A stretch of 64,000 bases of DNA from NCBI GenBank assembly GCA_963811225.1, contig CAWEQO010000012.1, positions 186,001-250,000 on the forward strand, written 5' to 3'. The stretch comes from CAWEQO01 sp963811225 (GTDB taxonomy: Bacteria; Chloroflexota; Anaerolineae; Anaerolineales; Anaerolineaceae). Shown one piece after another: positions 45,296 through 54,189 of the stretch (positions are counted from its first letter, which is position 1; every line of letters starts with the position of its first letter). Both the position numbers and the translations under genes were made by a program. The notes beneath the pieces were generated by a model. The model saw nothing but the letters and a program-made list of their open reading frames with translations, did no database searches and had not been told where the DNA came from.

Positions 45296-48124
45296 GTGCA
45301 ATCGCACAACTCCCTGCGCCTGCACCACTTCGAGCCTCAAAGCCGCGCCAACGGCCCGGGGCTGCGCACCGTGCTCTGGCTGCAGGGCTGCACGCTGGGC
45401 TGCCCCGGCTGTTTCAATCCACATACCCATGCCATGGACGGCGGTAAGCAGGTCTCCGTCCATGACCTTGGCCAGCAAATTGCCGCTCTTACAGAGGATG
45501 TCGAAGGGCTGACCATCAGCGGCGGCGAGCCGCTGCAGCAGCGCTTTGCCTTGGCGAGCTTGCTGAAATCCGTCCGCCACAGCACCGGTTTATCTGTGGT
45601 AGTCTTCACCGGCTTCGAATGGTCGGAGGTCCGGCGCATGCCCCACATCTCCGTTCTGCTTAACCACGTCGACGTGCTGATCGCCGGTCGCTACCGCCAG
45701 GATCAGCGCCTGGCCCACTCGCTAACCGGCTCGGCCAACAAGACCTTTCACTTCCTCACCCAACACTATTCCCCGGTCGATTTCGCTGAGATCCCCGTTG
45801 CCGAGGTGCTCCTTTCACCCGACGGCGAGATCCGTCTTAGCGGCATTGACCCATTAGACTGGCAGGAACTCATGCTGACCCCCGATGAAATTGAACTACT
45901 CTCCAAAGTGCTCTACAGCTCAGCGCCCTTGACCGGCCTGCCGGATAACCTGCAGGTGCAGCTGCTCATGAAAGGCGCCGTGCTGACCCTGGCCGAGGAT
46001 GCCTCGCCCGAAGCCGTCGAAGTGCTGCTGGCCGCCACCGTTCACTGTCCGCTGCCTGCGGTGCAAGACCTGGCGCTCACCTCGTTGGGCGACCTGGCCG
46101 CCCATGGCTACGACCATGCTGCCGATATGCTGCACCGTCTGGTGGTCGAGTTCGACGACACCCCGGCCCGAGAGATCATCGAGCGACTGAAATTGCGCGC
46201 CTCGGCGCCGCAGCTTCAGGCGGCCTACTACCTGCTCAGTGATCAACTGGAGAAGTACCGCCGCCTGGATTCCGATCTCTCGCTGCTGACCAACTACTAT
46301 CAGAACGCCCTCGATCCGGTACGCCAACGGGTGCAGGTCGCCGCTACCCATTCAGGCTTGCAGAACTGGCTGCTGGTGGTCAACGCCACCGAGAAGGGCA
46401 GCACTGCATCCCTGGAGAAGCTGCTGCAGCAGTATCCGCTGTTCGACGACAAGGAACGCTGGCTGGCCCTGGAACTGTTACGCCAGCGCGCCAGCAGCTC
46501 CGAGCGTGCCGCCGAAACTGTGGCGCAGTTGTTTCTGCGCCATGAAGACCTCACCGCCCGCGACCTGTCGGTCCAGCAGGGCTACGCCCCGCGCGATTCC
46601 GTCCAAAAGGCGTTGTTCTTCTTCCTGACGGAGCAGTGGGATCGCTACGAGCGCCTGGACTTCAACCACACCCTGATCGGGGCAGCATACGAAGCTGCCG
46701 GCCCTCGCCTGCGTAAGCGCATCCTGGCCCACAGCCGCTACACCGGCCAGTTGGAATGGCTGGAGACTCTCTCCGGAAGCAGCCGGCCGCGCTGGCTGAG
46801 TGAGCTGGACGATAACGATTGGGAGATGACGCTCAAGCGCCTGCAGGCCGCCGAAAAATGGCAAGAGCTGTGGCGCCTGTCGCAAGCCGCCCCACCGGTT
46901 TGGAGCGCCCGCATGCTGGTCGCCCTGACCGCATCCGGCTGGAAACCCGAGGCCGAAGAGGATCAGGCGTTCTTCGAGAGCGTTTCTCCCCTTGCGCTGG
47001 AGCTGCAAGATCTGCCGCTGCAGCTCAAGGAGCCCAGGCGCTTGAAGGACCCCTCCGATAATATTCAGGCGCTTGCCATCAGCCCGGATGGCAAACTGCT
47101 GGCGGCGGGCGGCTCCGGCAGCGCCATCCCGCTCTGGCAGCTGCCCTCCGGCGACCTGCTGCCCAACCCGGTCATCCCACCTGTCTCGCTGACCCGCTCG
47201 ATCGTCTTCACCTCACACGGCGGCTACCTGGCCACCGTCAACGGCGACGACCAGATCCGCATCTTCCGCCTACCAGAGGGCAAAGTGATCAAGACGATCA
47301 CAGGGCACCAGAACGTGGTGCGGGCAATCCAGCTCGATCCTGACGAGCGCACCTTGTTCAGCGCCGGTTTCGACGGCAGCCTGATCGCATGGCGTTTCCC
47401 CATCGGCACCGAACTGCAGACGATCGAGCAGAATGCTCAGGAGATCTACGCCCTGGCGATCAGTCCCGGCGGCGATATGGTCCTCTCGGCTGGGGCAGAC
47501 CAGCAGATCCGGGTCTGGAAGTGGCCCGAGGGCAAGCTGATCCGTGAAATTCCCGCCCACAAAGGCACGGTGACCGCCCTGGCGGCCTCCGCCACGGGCG
47601 AAGTGGTCGCCAGCTACGGCGCCGACCACACCCTGCGCATCTGGAACTACGTCAGCGGCAAGCTGCTCAACGAGATTCCGGTGGCTGAATATGGCACACT
47701 GACCGCCCTGGCCGTGCACCCCAACGAGCAGGTGGTGATTGCCGGCAATGACTCCGGCGAGGTGCTGTTCTGGAGCCTGTCGACCGGCAAGCTGCTGCCG
47801 CCCAAACGCCTCAAAGAGCACCGGGGCCGGGTGGTCGGACTGCTCTTCTCCCCCACCGGTGAGATGCTCATCAGCGCCGGCTTTGAGGGCAGCATCTGCC
47901 TGTGGAACCTCGAAACCTTCCTGCTCATCCGCCTGCCGCTCGAATCGATGAACCCGCACATCATTCGCAGCTTACAAGACCGGCTGGTATACAGCGGCCT
48001 CAGCCGCGCTGAGCAGGTCTGGCTGCGCTATACCCACGAGATGGCCCGCTGGCGTCAGCGCTTCGATGTGCAGATCGGAGCCGTCACGCCGATCGAGGTG
48101 GGCGAGTTCGATATCGTGTTGTAG
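45296..48124 (+). CDS. radical SAM activase-like protein fused to helical repeats and WD40 propeller
   Basis: This 942-residue fusion has an N-terminal 4Fe-4S radical-SAM domain of the NrdG/PFL-activase type (about residues 5-190): C32-x3-C36-x2-C39 binds the cluster, and TISGGEPL follows. Residues about 200-575 are helical (HEAT-like). Residues about 580-890 carry roughly seven WD40-like blades with recurring xxLxAGGxDxxIxxW patterns. Single-domain relatives activate glycyl-radical enzymes, but none is in the window. The long repeats suggest a scaffold that binds protein partners. It starts with GTG two bases after the DUF2997 stop and ends the operon. Confidence 0.88.
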   Translation: MQSHNSLRLHHFEPQSRANGPGLRTVLWLQGCTLGCPGCFNPHTHAMDGGKQVSVHDLGQQIAALTEDVEGLTISGGEPLQQRFALASLLKSVRHSTGLSVVVFTGFEWSEVRRMPHISVLLNHVDVLIAGRYRQDQRLAHSLTGSANKTFHFLTQHYSPVDFAEIPVAEVLLSPDGEIRLSGIDPLDWQELMLTPDEIELLSKVLYSSAPLTGLPDNLQVQLLMKGAVLTLAEDASPEAVEVLLAATVHCPLPAVQDLALTSLGDLAAHGYDHAADMLHRLVVEFDDTPAREIIERLKLRASAPQLQAAYYLLSDQLEKYRRLDSDLSLLTNYYQNALDPVRQRVQVAATHSGLQNWLLVVNATEKGSTASLEKLLQQYPLFDDKERWLALELLRQRASSSERAAETVAQLFLRHEDLTARDLSVQQGYAPRDSVQKALFFFLTEQWDRYERLDFNHTLIGAAYEAAGPRLRKRILAHSRYTGQLEWLETLSGSSRPRWLSELDDNDWEMTLKRLQAAEKWQELWRLSQAAPPVWSARMLVALTASGWKPEAEEDQAFFESVSPLALELQDLPLQLKEPRRLKDPSDNIQALAISPDGKLLAAGGSGSAIPLWQLPSGDLLPNPVIPPVSLTRSIVFTSHGGYLATVNGDDQIRIFRLPEGKVIKTITGHQNVVRAIQLDPDERTLFSAGFDGSLIAWRFPIGTELQTIEQNAQEIYALAISPGGDMVLSAGADQQIRVWKWPEGKLIREIPAHKGTVTALAASATGEVVASYGADHTLRIWNYVSGKLLNEIPVAEYGTLTALAVHPNEQVVIAGNDSGEVLFWSLSTGKLLPPKRLKEHRGRVVGLLFSPTGEMLISAGFEGSICLWNLETFLLIRLPLESMNPHIIRSLQDRLVYSGLSRAEQVWLRYTHEMARWRQRFDVQIGAVTPIEVGEFDIVL

Positions 48125-48132
48125 GTGTACAG

Positions 48133-48190
48133 GATCATTCCGATTGGCAGCGGTGACCGGCCGCCGCTGCCAATCGGAATGATCGGTTTT
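48133..48190 (+). terminator. strong terminator ending the AAA-to-radical-SAM operon
   Basis: A perfect 21-bp stem (48133-48153 with 48164-48184) with a 10-base loop is followed by GG and a run of T residues. Confidence 0.9.
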
Positions 48191-48206
48191 TCCTCCATTT
48201 CTTCGT

Positions 48207-48212
48207 TATAAT
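48207..48212 (+). promoter_or_regulatory. -10 box for the MFS transporter gene
   Basis: A perfect TATAAT lies about 78 bases before the GTG start and just after the preceding terminator. Confidence 0.55.
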
Positions 48213-48289
48213 GAAAGTAGGGGCAAGGAAGAGTACGTCTCTGCTCGCGGCCATCCTTGATCTTAAATCCTTAGAAAGATCTTCGCTTC

Positions 48290-49583
48290 GTGAAGTTACC
48301 TCACTGGAATTTCATCCGCTGGTTCACCACACCGCAAAGCTCGCCGGAAATTAAACGGCGCAATTTTATCAACGTCCAAATCGATGCCATTGGCGTTGGG
48401 CTGGCGAACGCCGCAGCTCCGTTCCTGCCGGTTTTCCTGACCCGCCTGGGCGCCTCCAACATCGAGGTTGGTTTGCTCACCACCATGCCGGCCATCACCG
48501 GCCTGATGCTCGCCATCCCGCTCGGGCGTTTTCTGCAGAAGAAAACCCAAATCGTGCCCTGGTTCAGCACCGCCCGCCTGACGGTGCTGACTTCTTACGC
48601 TCTCACCGGCCTGATCGCCTTTATCGTCCCCAAGAACAGTCTGGTGACCGCGATCCTGCTGATTTGGGCCCTGGCGACCTTGCCGCAGACCCTGCTGTCG
48701 ATCACCTTCTCGGTGGTCATGAACTCCGTCGCAGGGCCGGCAGGGCGCTTCGAGCTGATGAGCCGCCGCTGGTCGATCCTGGGTATCACTACCGCCGTGA
48801 TGATCTTCATCATCGGGCAGGTGCTGGATAAGATGAAGTTCCCCATCGGCTTCCAGGTGGTCTTCATTGCTCTGTCGCTGGGTGGTTTGCTCAGCTATTA
48901 CTTCTCCAGCCAGATCGATCTTCCCGCGCTCGAACCCCCCGAGCCGCCAGAAGTCCCACTCGATCCGCGAGGCGGTTACCGGCTACCTCAACCTCATCCG
49001 CAGCGAGCGCCCGTTCGTCTCGTTCGTGAGCAAGCGCTTCGTTTACACCATCGGCACCAGCATGGCCATCCCGCTGTTCCCGCTGTTCTTCGTCAATCAG
49101 TTGAACGCATCAAACAGTTGGATCGCCGCCATCAATACCTCGCAAACCGCCATCCTAATCATTGGCTACTTCATCTGGACTCACACCTCCCGCCGCCGAG
49201 GAACGCGCTCGGTGCTGCTCTTCTCCACGCTTGGCTTGGGCGTCTATCCGATCATCACCGCCCTCACCCACCAGGTCTGGCCGATCGCCATCTACGCCGG
49301 TGTGGCGGGCATCTTCCAGGCCGGGCTGAACCTGGTCTTCTTCGACGAGCTGATGAAAACCTGCCCGGTGGAACTGAGCGCCACCTTCGTCTCGGTCTCG
49401 CAGAGCGTCGACTACCTGGCGACCATCTTCGCCCCACTGCTCGGCACTTTCCTCGCCGATCAAATCGGCCTGCCCGCAGCCCTGATCGTCGCCGGTGGCT
49501 TCCGGCTGGCGGGCTTCGGCTTGTTTGCCGTCCGCAACCCGCGCCTGCTGTTTTCGAAAGAAAAAGAAGAAGAGGCCGTGTAA
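48290..49583 (+). CDS. MFS transporter, frameshifted (one extra base near 48935-48940)
   Basis: The first part (48290 to about 48934) encodes the N-terminal six-helix half of a major facilitator superfamily protein, with the IEVGLLTTMPAITGLMLAIPLGRFLQ loop. The second half continues in the +1 frame to the stop at 49581-49583 (from about VTGYLNLIRSERPFVSF onwards). Removing one C from the six-C run at 48935-48940 restores a 430-residue protein with twelve helices. The substrate is unknown. The start is GTG at 48290 with only a weak Shine-Dalgarno. It may be a pseudogene or, more likely, a consensus error. Confidence 0.75.
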
Positions 49584-49704
49584 CTACTACCCATTATCAT
49601 TATTTTGTTCCAATTTTTATTCTCTTATCATCTTACATTAAGGCACGCCCCTTAAAATGGTGTAGTAAGATACCGGAACTCAACAGGAGCGCGCAAATAC
49701 TGTT

Positions 49705-50181
49705 ATGCATACTTATAGAAATTCGAGGAATATCACCGGGCCGCTGGTGCTGATCGCATCGGGCTTTCTACTCCTCAGCTTTTCCATCTGGCAAATGGTG
49801 ATGCGACCGGCGCTTGTCAAACCGCACCACTCCCGCAGCGTTTTATCCACATCCGCTGCCAAAGACAATTCCATCATTGCAGTCAATGCAGCCCGCCGGG
49901 CTTTCGACCAATCCCAGGCCCAGTTCCTCGATCTGCGTGACTCCCGCGCTTTTCGCAAGGGGCACATCGCCGGCGCGATGAATATTCCCCAGGAAGAGGT
50001 TTACAATCGACTGGATGAGCTCGATCACAGCCGCTGGCTGATCCTCTACACCACCCGCGAAAACCAGCCGGCAGCCTCTCTGACCGTCCAGCAGCTGCTC
50101 AGTCGCGGCTTTGTCAAAGCCAACTGCCTCGATGGGGGTTTTGAGTCATGGCTAGAGAACGGCAACCCGACCGAGCCATAG
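49705..50181 (+). CDS. membrane-anchored rhodanese-like protein without catalytic cysteine
   Basis: The 158-residue product has one N-terminal membrane helix (about residues 12-32) and a rhodanese domain (about 58-155) with the family's LDLRDSRAFRKGHIAGAMNIP motif. In the active-site loop (LYTTRENQPAA) the nucleophilic Cys is replaced by Thr, so it cannot carry persulfide and is probably a binding or regulatory version. The domain should face outside the cytoplasm. The first ATG is used; AGGAG is rather far upstream. Confidence 0.75.
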   Translation: MHTYRNSRNITGPLVLIASGFLLLSFSIWQMVMRPALVKPHHSRSVLSTSAAKDNSIIAVNAARRAFDQSQAQFLDLRDSRAFRKGHIAGAMNIPQEEVYNRLDELDHSRWLILYTTRENQPAASLTVQQLLSRGFVKANCLDGGFESWLENGNPTEP

Positions 50182-50231
50182 TTGGCTTTTCCCCTTTGCA
50201 GAGACACATTCACCAATTTGTCAGACTACTC

Positions 50232-50260
50232 TTGACTTTTCACCCGCTCATCTTTAGAAT
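50232..50260 (+). promoter_or_regulatory. promoter of the glycine cleavage operon
   Basis: TTGACT (50232-50237) and TAGAAT (50255-50260) are 17 bp apart, and the riboswitch begins about 25 bases further on. Confidence 0.8.
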
Positions 50261-50282
50261 GGTACCTGTATCAGGTCAATAA

Positions 50283-50455
50283 GAAGGTCTCAGGGAAGAG
50301 ACCGGAACCCTCCGGCGCCGAAGGGGCAAGTCTGAGTGTTGGCAGCCTCAGATGAATCTCTCAGGTAAAAAGGACCCTGACCTTCAAATATCCCTGGAAA
50401 GTCTATCGACACCGAAGGGGCAAACCCGTTAAGGGCAAATCTCTCAGGTCCATTA
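50283..50455 (+). ncRNA. tandem glycine riboswitch
   Basis: Two glycine aptamers lie in a row (about 50283-50378 and 50380-50455). Both show the class's conserved core: a CCGAAGGGGCAA segment (50338 region excluded; at about 50318 and 50412) and AATCTCTCAGGT near each 3' end (about 50356 and 50438). They are joined by a short linker, as in the classic tandem type. Glycine binding normally turns on gcv genes, which follow directly. Confidence 0.95.
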
Positions 50456-50489
50456 CAGGGCACGCGCCGCCATGGCGCGTGCCTGTTTA
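50456..50489 (+). terminator. riboswitch expression platform hairpin
   Basis: A GC-rich stem (50456-50468 with 50474-50485, one bulged G) with a 5-base loop is followed by a T-rich stretch before the gcvH Shine-Dalgarno. It can act as the terminator that the glycine-bound riboswitch prevents. Confidence 0.8.
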
Positions 50490-50522
50490 TTCCACCTTCC
50501 TAACCAGTCAGGAGAAAACCGA

Positions 50523-50915
50523 ATGAATATCCCCGAAGATCTGAAGTACGCCCAAACCGATGAGTGGGTGCGGGTCGATGGCGATTCCGGCACCGTTGGT
50601 GTATCCGATTTCGCCCAAGACCAGCTGTCTGATGTTGTTTTTGTGGAAGTCGCGGTTTCGACCGGCGACACTGTAAAAAAGGATGACGTCATCGCCACGA
50701 TCGAGTCCGTCAAGGCAGCCGCCGACGTGCTTGCCCCGGTCTCCGGCACGGTCACCGAAATCAACGAAGACCTGCCCCAAAGCCCCGAATTGGTCAACTC
50801 CGACCCCTACGGCAAAGCCTGGTTGATCAAAATGGATCTATCCAAACCCGCCGAGCTCGACAAACTGATGGACTCAGAAGCCTACCAGAACTACAACGAA
50901 ACTCGGAGCCACTAA
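50523..50915 (+). CDS. gcvH: glycine cleavage system H protein
   Basis: GcvH carries the lipoyl arm that shuttles the aminomethyl group between the P, T and L proteins. The 130-residue length is normal; the lipoylated lysine is K64 in IESVKAAADV. The ATG at 50523 has AGGAG upstream; an ORF extension to 50472 would start within the terminator hairpin. The stop is followed without gap by gcvPA. Confidence 0.97.
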   Translation: MNIPEDLKYAQTDEWVRVDGDSGTVGVSDFAQDQLSDVVFVEVAVSTGDTVKKDDVIATIESVKAAADVLAPVSGTVTEINEDLPQSPELVNSDPYGKAWLIKMDLSKPAELDKLMDSEAYQNYNETRSH

Positions 50916-52265
50916 ATGTTCATCCCTCACACAGAAGATGAACGTGAGGAAATGCTGAAGACAGTTGGGGTAAAGACCCTGGAAGACCTCTTCCAGGACG
51001 TCCCGAAGGCCTTCCGCTTCCCCGATCTCGACCTTCCGCCTGCCATGACGGAAATGGAAGCCATGGCCTTGATGGAAGACATGTCGAAGGCCAATCTAAC
51101 CACGCATGAATTGGCATGCTTCCTGGGGGCGGGTGCCTACAACCATTACATCCCGGCCGCGGTCGATTTCATCCTGAGCCGGGGCGAGTTCTACACCGCC
51201 TACACCCCCTATCAACCCGAAGTCTCGCAAGGAACGCTCCAATCCATCTTCGAATACCAGACCATGATTTCGGCCCTGACCGGCATGGAAGCCAGCAACG
51301 CCTCGCATTACGATGGCGCCACTGCCACCGCCGAGGCTGCCGTCCTGGCTTACCACCACTTCCGCGGCAAACGCACCAAGTTCCTCATGTCGCCGGCCCT
51401 CAACCCTGAGTATCGCGAGACGGTGCGCACCTACCTGAGCGGCTACGACGACGTGACCATCTTCGGCGCCGACCGCAACAATCCCCTCGGTGAGCCGGAT
51501 GAGCTGATGCCGCAGATCGACAACGATACGGCTCTCGTGATCGTCCAGTACCCCGATTTCTTCGGTCGCATCTTCGACTACACCGAACTGGCAAACGCTG
51601 CCCATGCCGCCGGCGCCCTGCTGGCCGTTGTCGCTAACCCAACCGCCCTCGGCTTGCTCAAACCCCCGGGCGAGTTCGATGCCGACATCGTCACCGGTGA
51701 AGGCCAGCCGCTCGGCATCCCTCTGTCCTACGGTGGGCCGTACCTGGGCCTATTCACGATTAAGAATGAGCTGGTCCGCAAAATGGCCGGGCGTCTGGTC
51801 GGCGAAACGGTCGATCACGACGAGCGTCGCGGCTACGTGCTGACCCTGACAGCCCGCGAGCAGCACATCCGCCGCGAGAAGGCCACCTCAAACATCTGCA
51901 CCAACCAGGGCTTGATGGCCCTGGCCTCGGCCGTGTATCTCAGCCTGGTCGGCAAGTCTGGCCTGCGCCAGGTAGCCGAGCTGTGCTATCAAAAGGCGCA
52001 CTACGCCGCCGAGCAGATCGCCGCCATTCCCGGTTACAGTCTGTGCCACGACCGCCCCTTCTTCCACGAGTTCGCGGTTTGCTGTCCGCGCCCGGTCGAA
52101 GAGATCAACGAGCACCTGTTGGAGCACGGCATCCTGGGCGGATACGACCTGGGCAAGGAGTTCCCCAGCATGGCGAACCATATGCTGGTCGCGGTAACCG
52201 AGATGAACTCCAAAGAAGAGATCGACAACCTGGTTGCGGTCCTGGAGGAGATGAGCAATGACTGA
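50916..52265 (+). CDS. gcvPA: glycine dehydrogenase (decarboxylating) subunit 1
   Basis: This 449-residue protein is the N-terminal half of P protein, the split form used by many Firmicutes, Thermotogae, archaea and Chloroflexi. It has the typical start MFIPHTEDEREEML, the CFLGAGAYNHYIPA segment and ASNASHYDGATATAEA. It works as a heterotetramer with the next gene's product; PLP is bound by that partner. It overlaps gcvPB by eight bases. Confidence 0.97.
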   Translation: MFIPHTEDEREEMLKTVGVKTLEDLFQDVPKAFRFPDLDLPPAMTEMEAMALMEDMSKANLTTHELACFLGAGAYNHYIPAAVDFILSRGEFYTAYTPYQPEVSQGTLQSIFEYQTMISALTGMEASNASHYDGATATAEAAVLAYHHFRGKRTKFLMSPALNPEYRETVRTYLSGYDDVTIFGADRNNPLGEPDELMPQIDNDTALVIVQYPDFFGRIFDYTELANAAHAAGALLAVVANPTALGLLKPPGEFDADIVTGEGQPLGIPLSYGGPYLGLFTIKNELVRKMAGRLVGETVDHDERRGYVLTLTAREQHIRREKATSNICTNQGLMALASAVYLSLVGKSGLRQVAELCYQKAHYAAEQIAAIPGYSLCHDRPFFHEFAVCCPRPVEEINEHLLEHGILGGYDLGKEFPSMANHMLVAVTEMNSKEEIDNLVAVLEEMSND

Positions 52266-53718
52266 ACCTACCATTTATGAAATTTCCTCCCCCGGCCGCA
52301 CAGGCGTGCGCTTCCCCGAACCGGATGTGCCGACGACGCCGCTGCCGGAAGGCTTTGTGCGTGAGGATTTGCCCCTGCCCGAAGTCTCTGAGCTGGACGT
52401 GATCCGTCATTTCACCAATATTTCGCGCATGAACTATGCCGTCGACATCGGCTTCTACCCACTCGGGTCTTGCACCATGAAGTACAACCCGAAGATCAAT
52501 GAAGTAGCCGCCCGGCTGCCCGGTTTTGCCTATACCCACCCGCTGCAGCCCATCGAGACTGTGCAGGGCAACCTGGCCCTGATGTATGAGCTGCAAGACT
52601 GGTTGGGCGAGATCAGCGGCCTGGATGCCGTCAGTCTGCAGCCTGCAGCCGGCGCCCACGGTGAGTTCACCGGCGTGCTGATCATCCGCGCCTACCATCT
52701 CTCTCGGGGTGACACAAAGCGCACCAAGATGCTCATCCCCGATTCAGCCCACGGCACCAACCCGGCCACCTCGGCCATGAGCGGCTATCAGGTTGTGCGT
52801 GTGCCCACCGATCAGCGCGGCAACGTGGACCTGGCTGCCCTCAAAGAGATCTGCGACGACACCGTCGCCGGTCTGATGCTGACCAACCCCAACACGCTCG
52901 GCCTGTTCGACGAGAACGTGGTCGAAGTGGTGCAGGCCGTCCACGACGTGGGTGGTCTGGTCTACGGCGACGGCGCCAATCTGAACGCCCTCCTGGGCAT
53001 CACCCGCCCCGGCGACCTGGGCTTCGACGTGATGCACTTCAACCTGCACAAGACCTTCTCCACGCCCCACGGCGGCGGCGGTCCGGGCTCCGGTCCGGTC
53101 GGCGTCAAGGCCCACCTGGCCGAGTTCCTGCCAGGCCCGGTGGTCGACATCGTCGAAGAGGCCACCGAAGAGATTCCCCCGCTATATGGTTTCCGCACGC
53201 CGGAGAAGACCATTGGCCGGGTGAAATCCTTCTACGGGCACTTCGGCATGATGGTGCGGGCTTACACCTACATCAGCATGTACGGCCCGGACGGCTTGCG
53301 CAAGATCTCCGAGTACGCTGTGCTCAACGCCAACTATCTGCTGGCCCGCCTGCGCGATGCCTACTACGTGCCCTACGACCGCATCTGCATGCACGAGTTC
53401 GTGGTCGAAGGACGCTGGAAAGACGCCCCCGAAATCCACGCCCTGGATATCTCCAAGCGCCTGATCGACTACGACTTCCACCCACCGACCAACTATTTCC
53501 CGTTGATCGTGCCGGAAGCCTTGATGATCGAGCCGACCGAGACGGAAAACAAGCAGGTCCTCGACCGCTTTGCGGATGCAATGCTGAAGATCGCCGAAGA
53601 AGCCCACACCCAGCCCGAGCTGCTCAAGGAAGCGCCGCACCATACCCCAGTCGGCCGCCTCGATGAGGTCAAAGCCGCTCGCGACCTGGTCTTGTGCTGC
53701 TGGATCCCGGAAAGTTAG
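52258..53718 (+). CDS. gcvPB: glycine dehydrogenase (decarboxylating) subunit 2
   Basis: The 486-residue C-terminal half of split P protein decarboxylates glycine and passes the aminomethyl group to lipoyl-GcvH. The PLP lysine is K265 in the NLHKTFSTPHGGGGPG motif, and YPLGSCTMKYNPK is also diagnostic. The operon stops here: the aminomethyltransferase gene gcvT and the L protein gene are not in the window and must lie elsewhere for a complete pathway. Confidence 0.97.
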   Translation: MTEPTIYEISSPGRTGVRFPEPDVPTTPLPEGFVREDLPLPEVSELDVIRHFTNISRMNYAVDIGFYPLGSCTMKYNPKINEVAARLPGFAYTHPLQPIETVQGNLALMYELQDWLGEISGLDAVSLQPAAGAHGEFTGVLIIRAYHLSRGDTKRTKMLIPDSAHGTNPATSAMSGYQVVRVPTDQRGNVDLAALKEICDDTVAGLMLTNPNTLGLFDENVVEVVQAVHDVGGLVYGDGANLNALLGITRPGDLGFDVMHFNLHKTFSTPHGGGGPGSGPVGVKAHLAEFLPGPVVDIVEEATEEIPPLYGFRTPEKTIGRVKSFYGHFGMMVRAYTYISMYGPDGLRKISEYAVLNANYLLARLRDAYYVPYDRICMHEFVVEGRWKDAPEIHALDISKRLIDYDFHPPTNYFPLIVPEALMIEPTETENKQVLDRFADAMLKIAEEAHTQPELLKEAPHHTPVGRLDEVKAARDLVLCCWIPES

Positions 53719-53738
53719 CCTGTTTTCAATCGATTGAC

Positions 53739-53775
53739 AACCGCTGCAACGATAAAGTTGCAGCGGTTTTTTTAT
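53739..53775 (+). terminator. terminator after gcvPB
   Basis: A perfect 12-bp stem (53739-53750 with 53757-53768) with a 6-base loop is followed by a T-run. Confidence 0.92.
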
Positions 53776-53816
53776 TGTTAATTCAGAAACCTATTTTATT
53801 TTGAAGCGAACAATCA

Positions 53817-53822
53817 TATAAT
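53817..53822 (+). promoter_or_regulatory. -10 box for the pilin-like gene
   Basis: A perfect TATAAT lies 38 bases before the ATG at 53861; no good -35 is seen. Confidence 0.55.
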
Positions 53823-53860
53823 AAGAAAGGCAGTTCTCAACATCAAAGGAGGGACACCGC

Positions 53861-54007
53861 ATGCTTGCACGAATACCTGAAAGGGGCCAGGGACTGGTAG
53901 AGTACACGCTCATCATTTCTTTCGTAGTCCTTGTGATCATTGTCGTTTTATGGATCTTTGGCCCCGCTGTTGGAACCATGTATTCCAACGTAATCCTCAC
54001 CATTTGA
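53861..54007 (+). CDS. Flp/Fap-type pilin-like small protein
   Basis: The 48-residue product reads like a class III (Flp) prepilin: a short basic leader ending in Gly (MLARIPERG), then QGLVEYTLII with the conserved Glu five residues after the expected cleavage site, and a continuous hydrophobic helix. No tad/prepilin-peptidase genes are in the window. A good AAAGGAGGG Shine-Dalgarno, a TATAAT box and its own terminator show that this is a real, separately transcribed gene. Confidence 0.85.
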   Translation: MLARIPERGQGLVEYTLIISFVVLVIIVVLWIFGPAVGTMYSNVILTI

Positions 54008-54025
54008 TATGGCGCAACCTCTACA

Positions 54026-54060
54026 AAAAGCCGCCTCCTAGAACGAGGCGGCTTTTGTTT
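54026..54060 (+). terminator. terminator after the pilin-like gene
   Basis: A perfect 12-bp stem (54026-54037 with 54045-54056) is followed by a T-rich tail. Confidence 0.9.
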
Positions 54061-54189
54061 TAAGTGCCCGCGATCCCCACCGCACGATTACCCACCCCTT
54101 TCCATTTGACACACTCCTCCGAATCCAGTATAAATCGACTGAACGCTTCCTTTGGAAGCGAAGAACGACAATAAGATTAGGGGTAAGTG

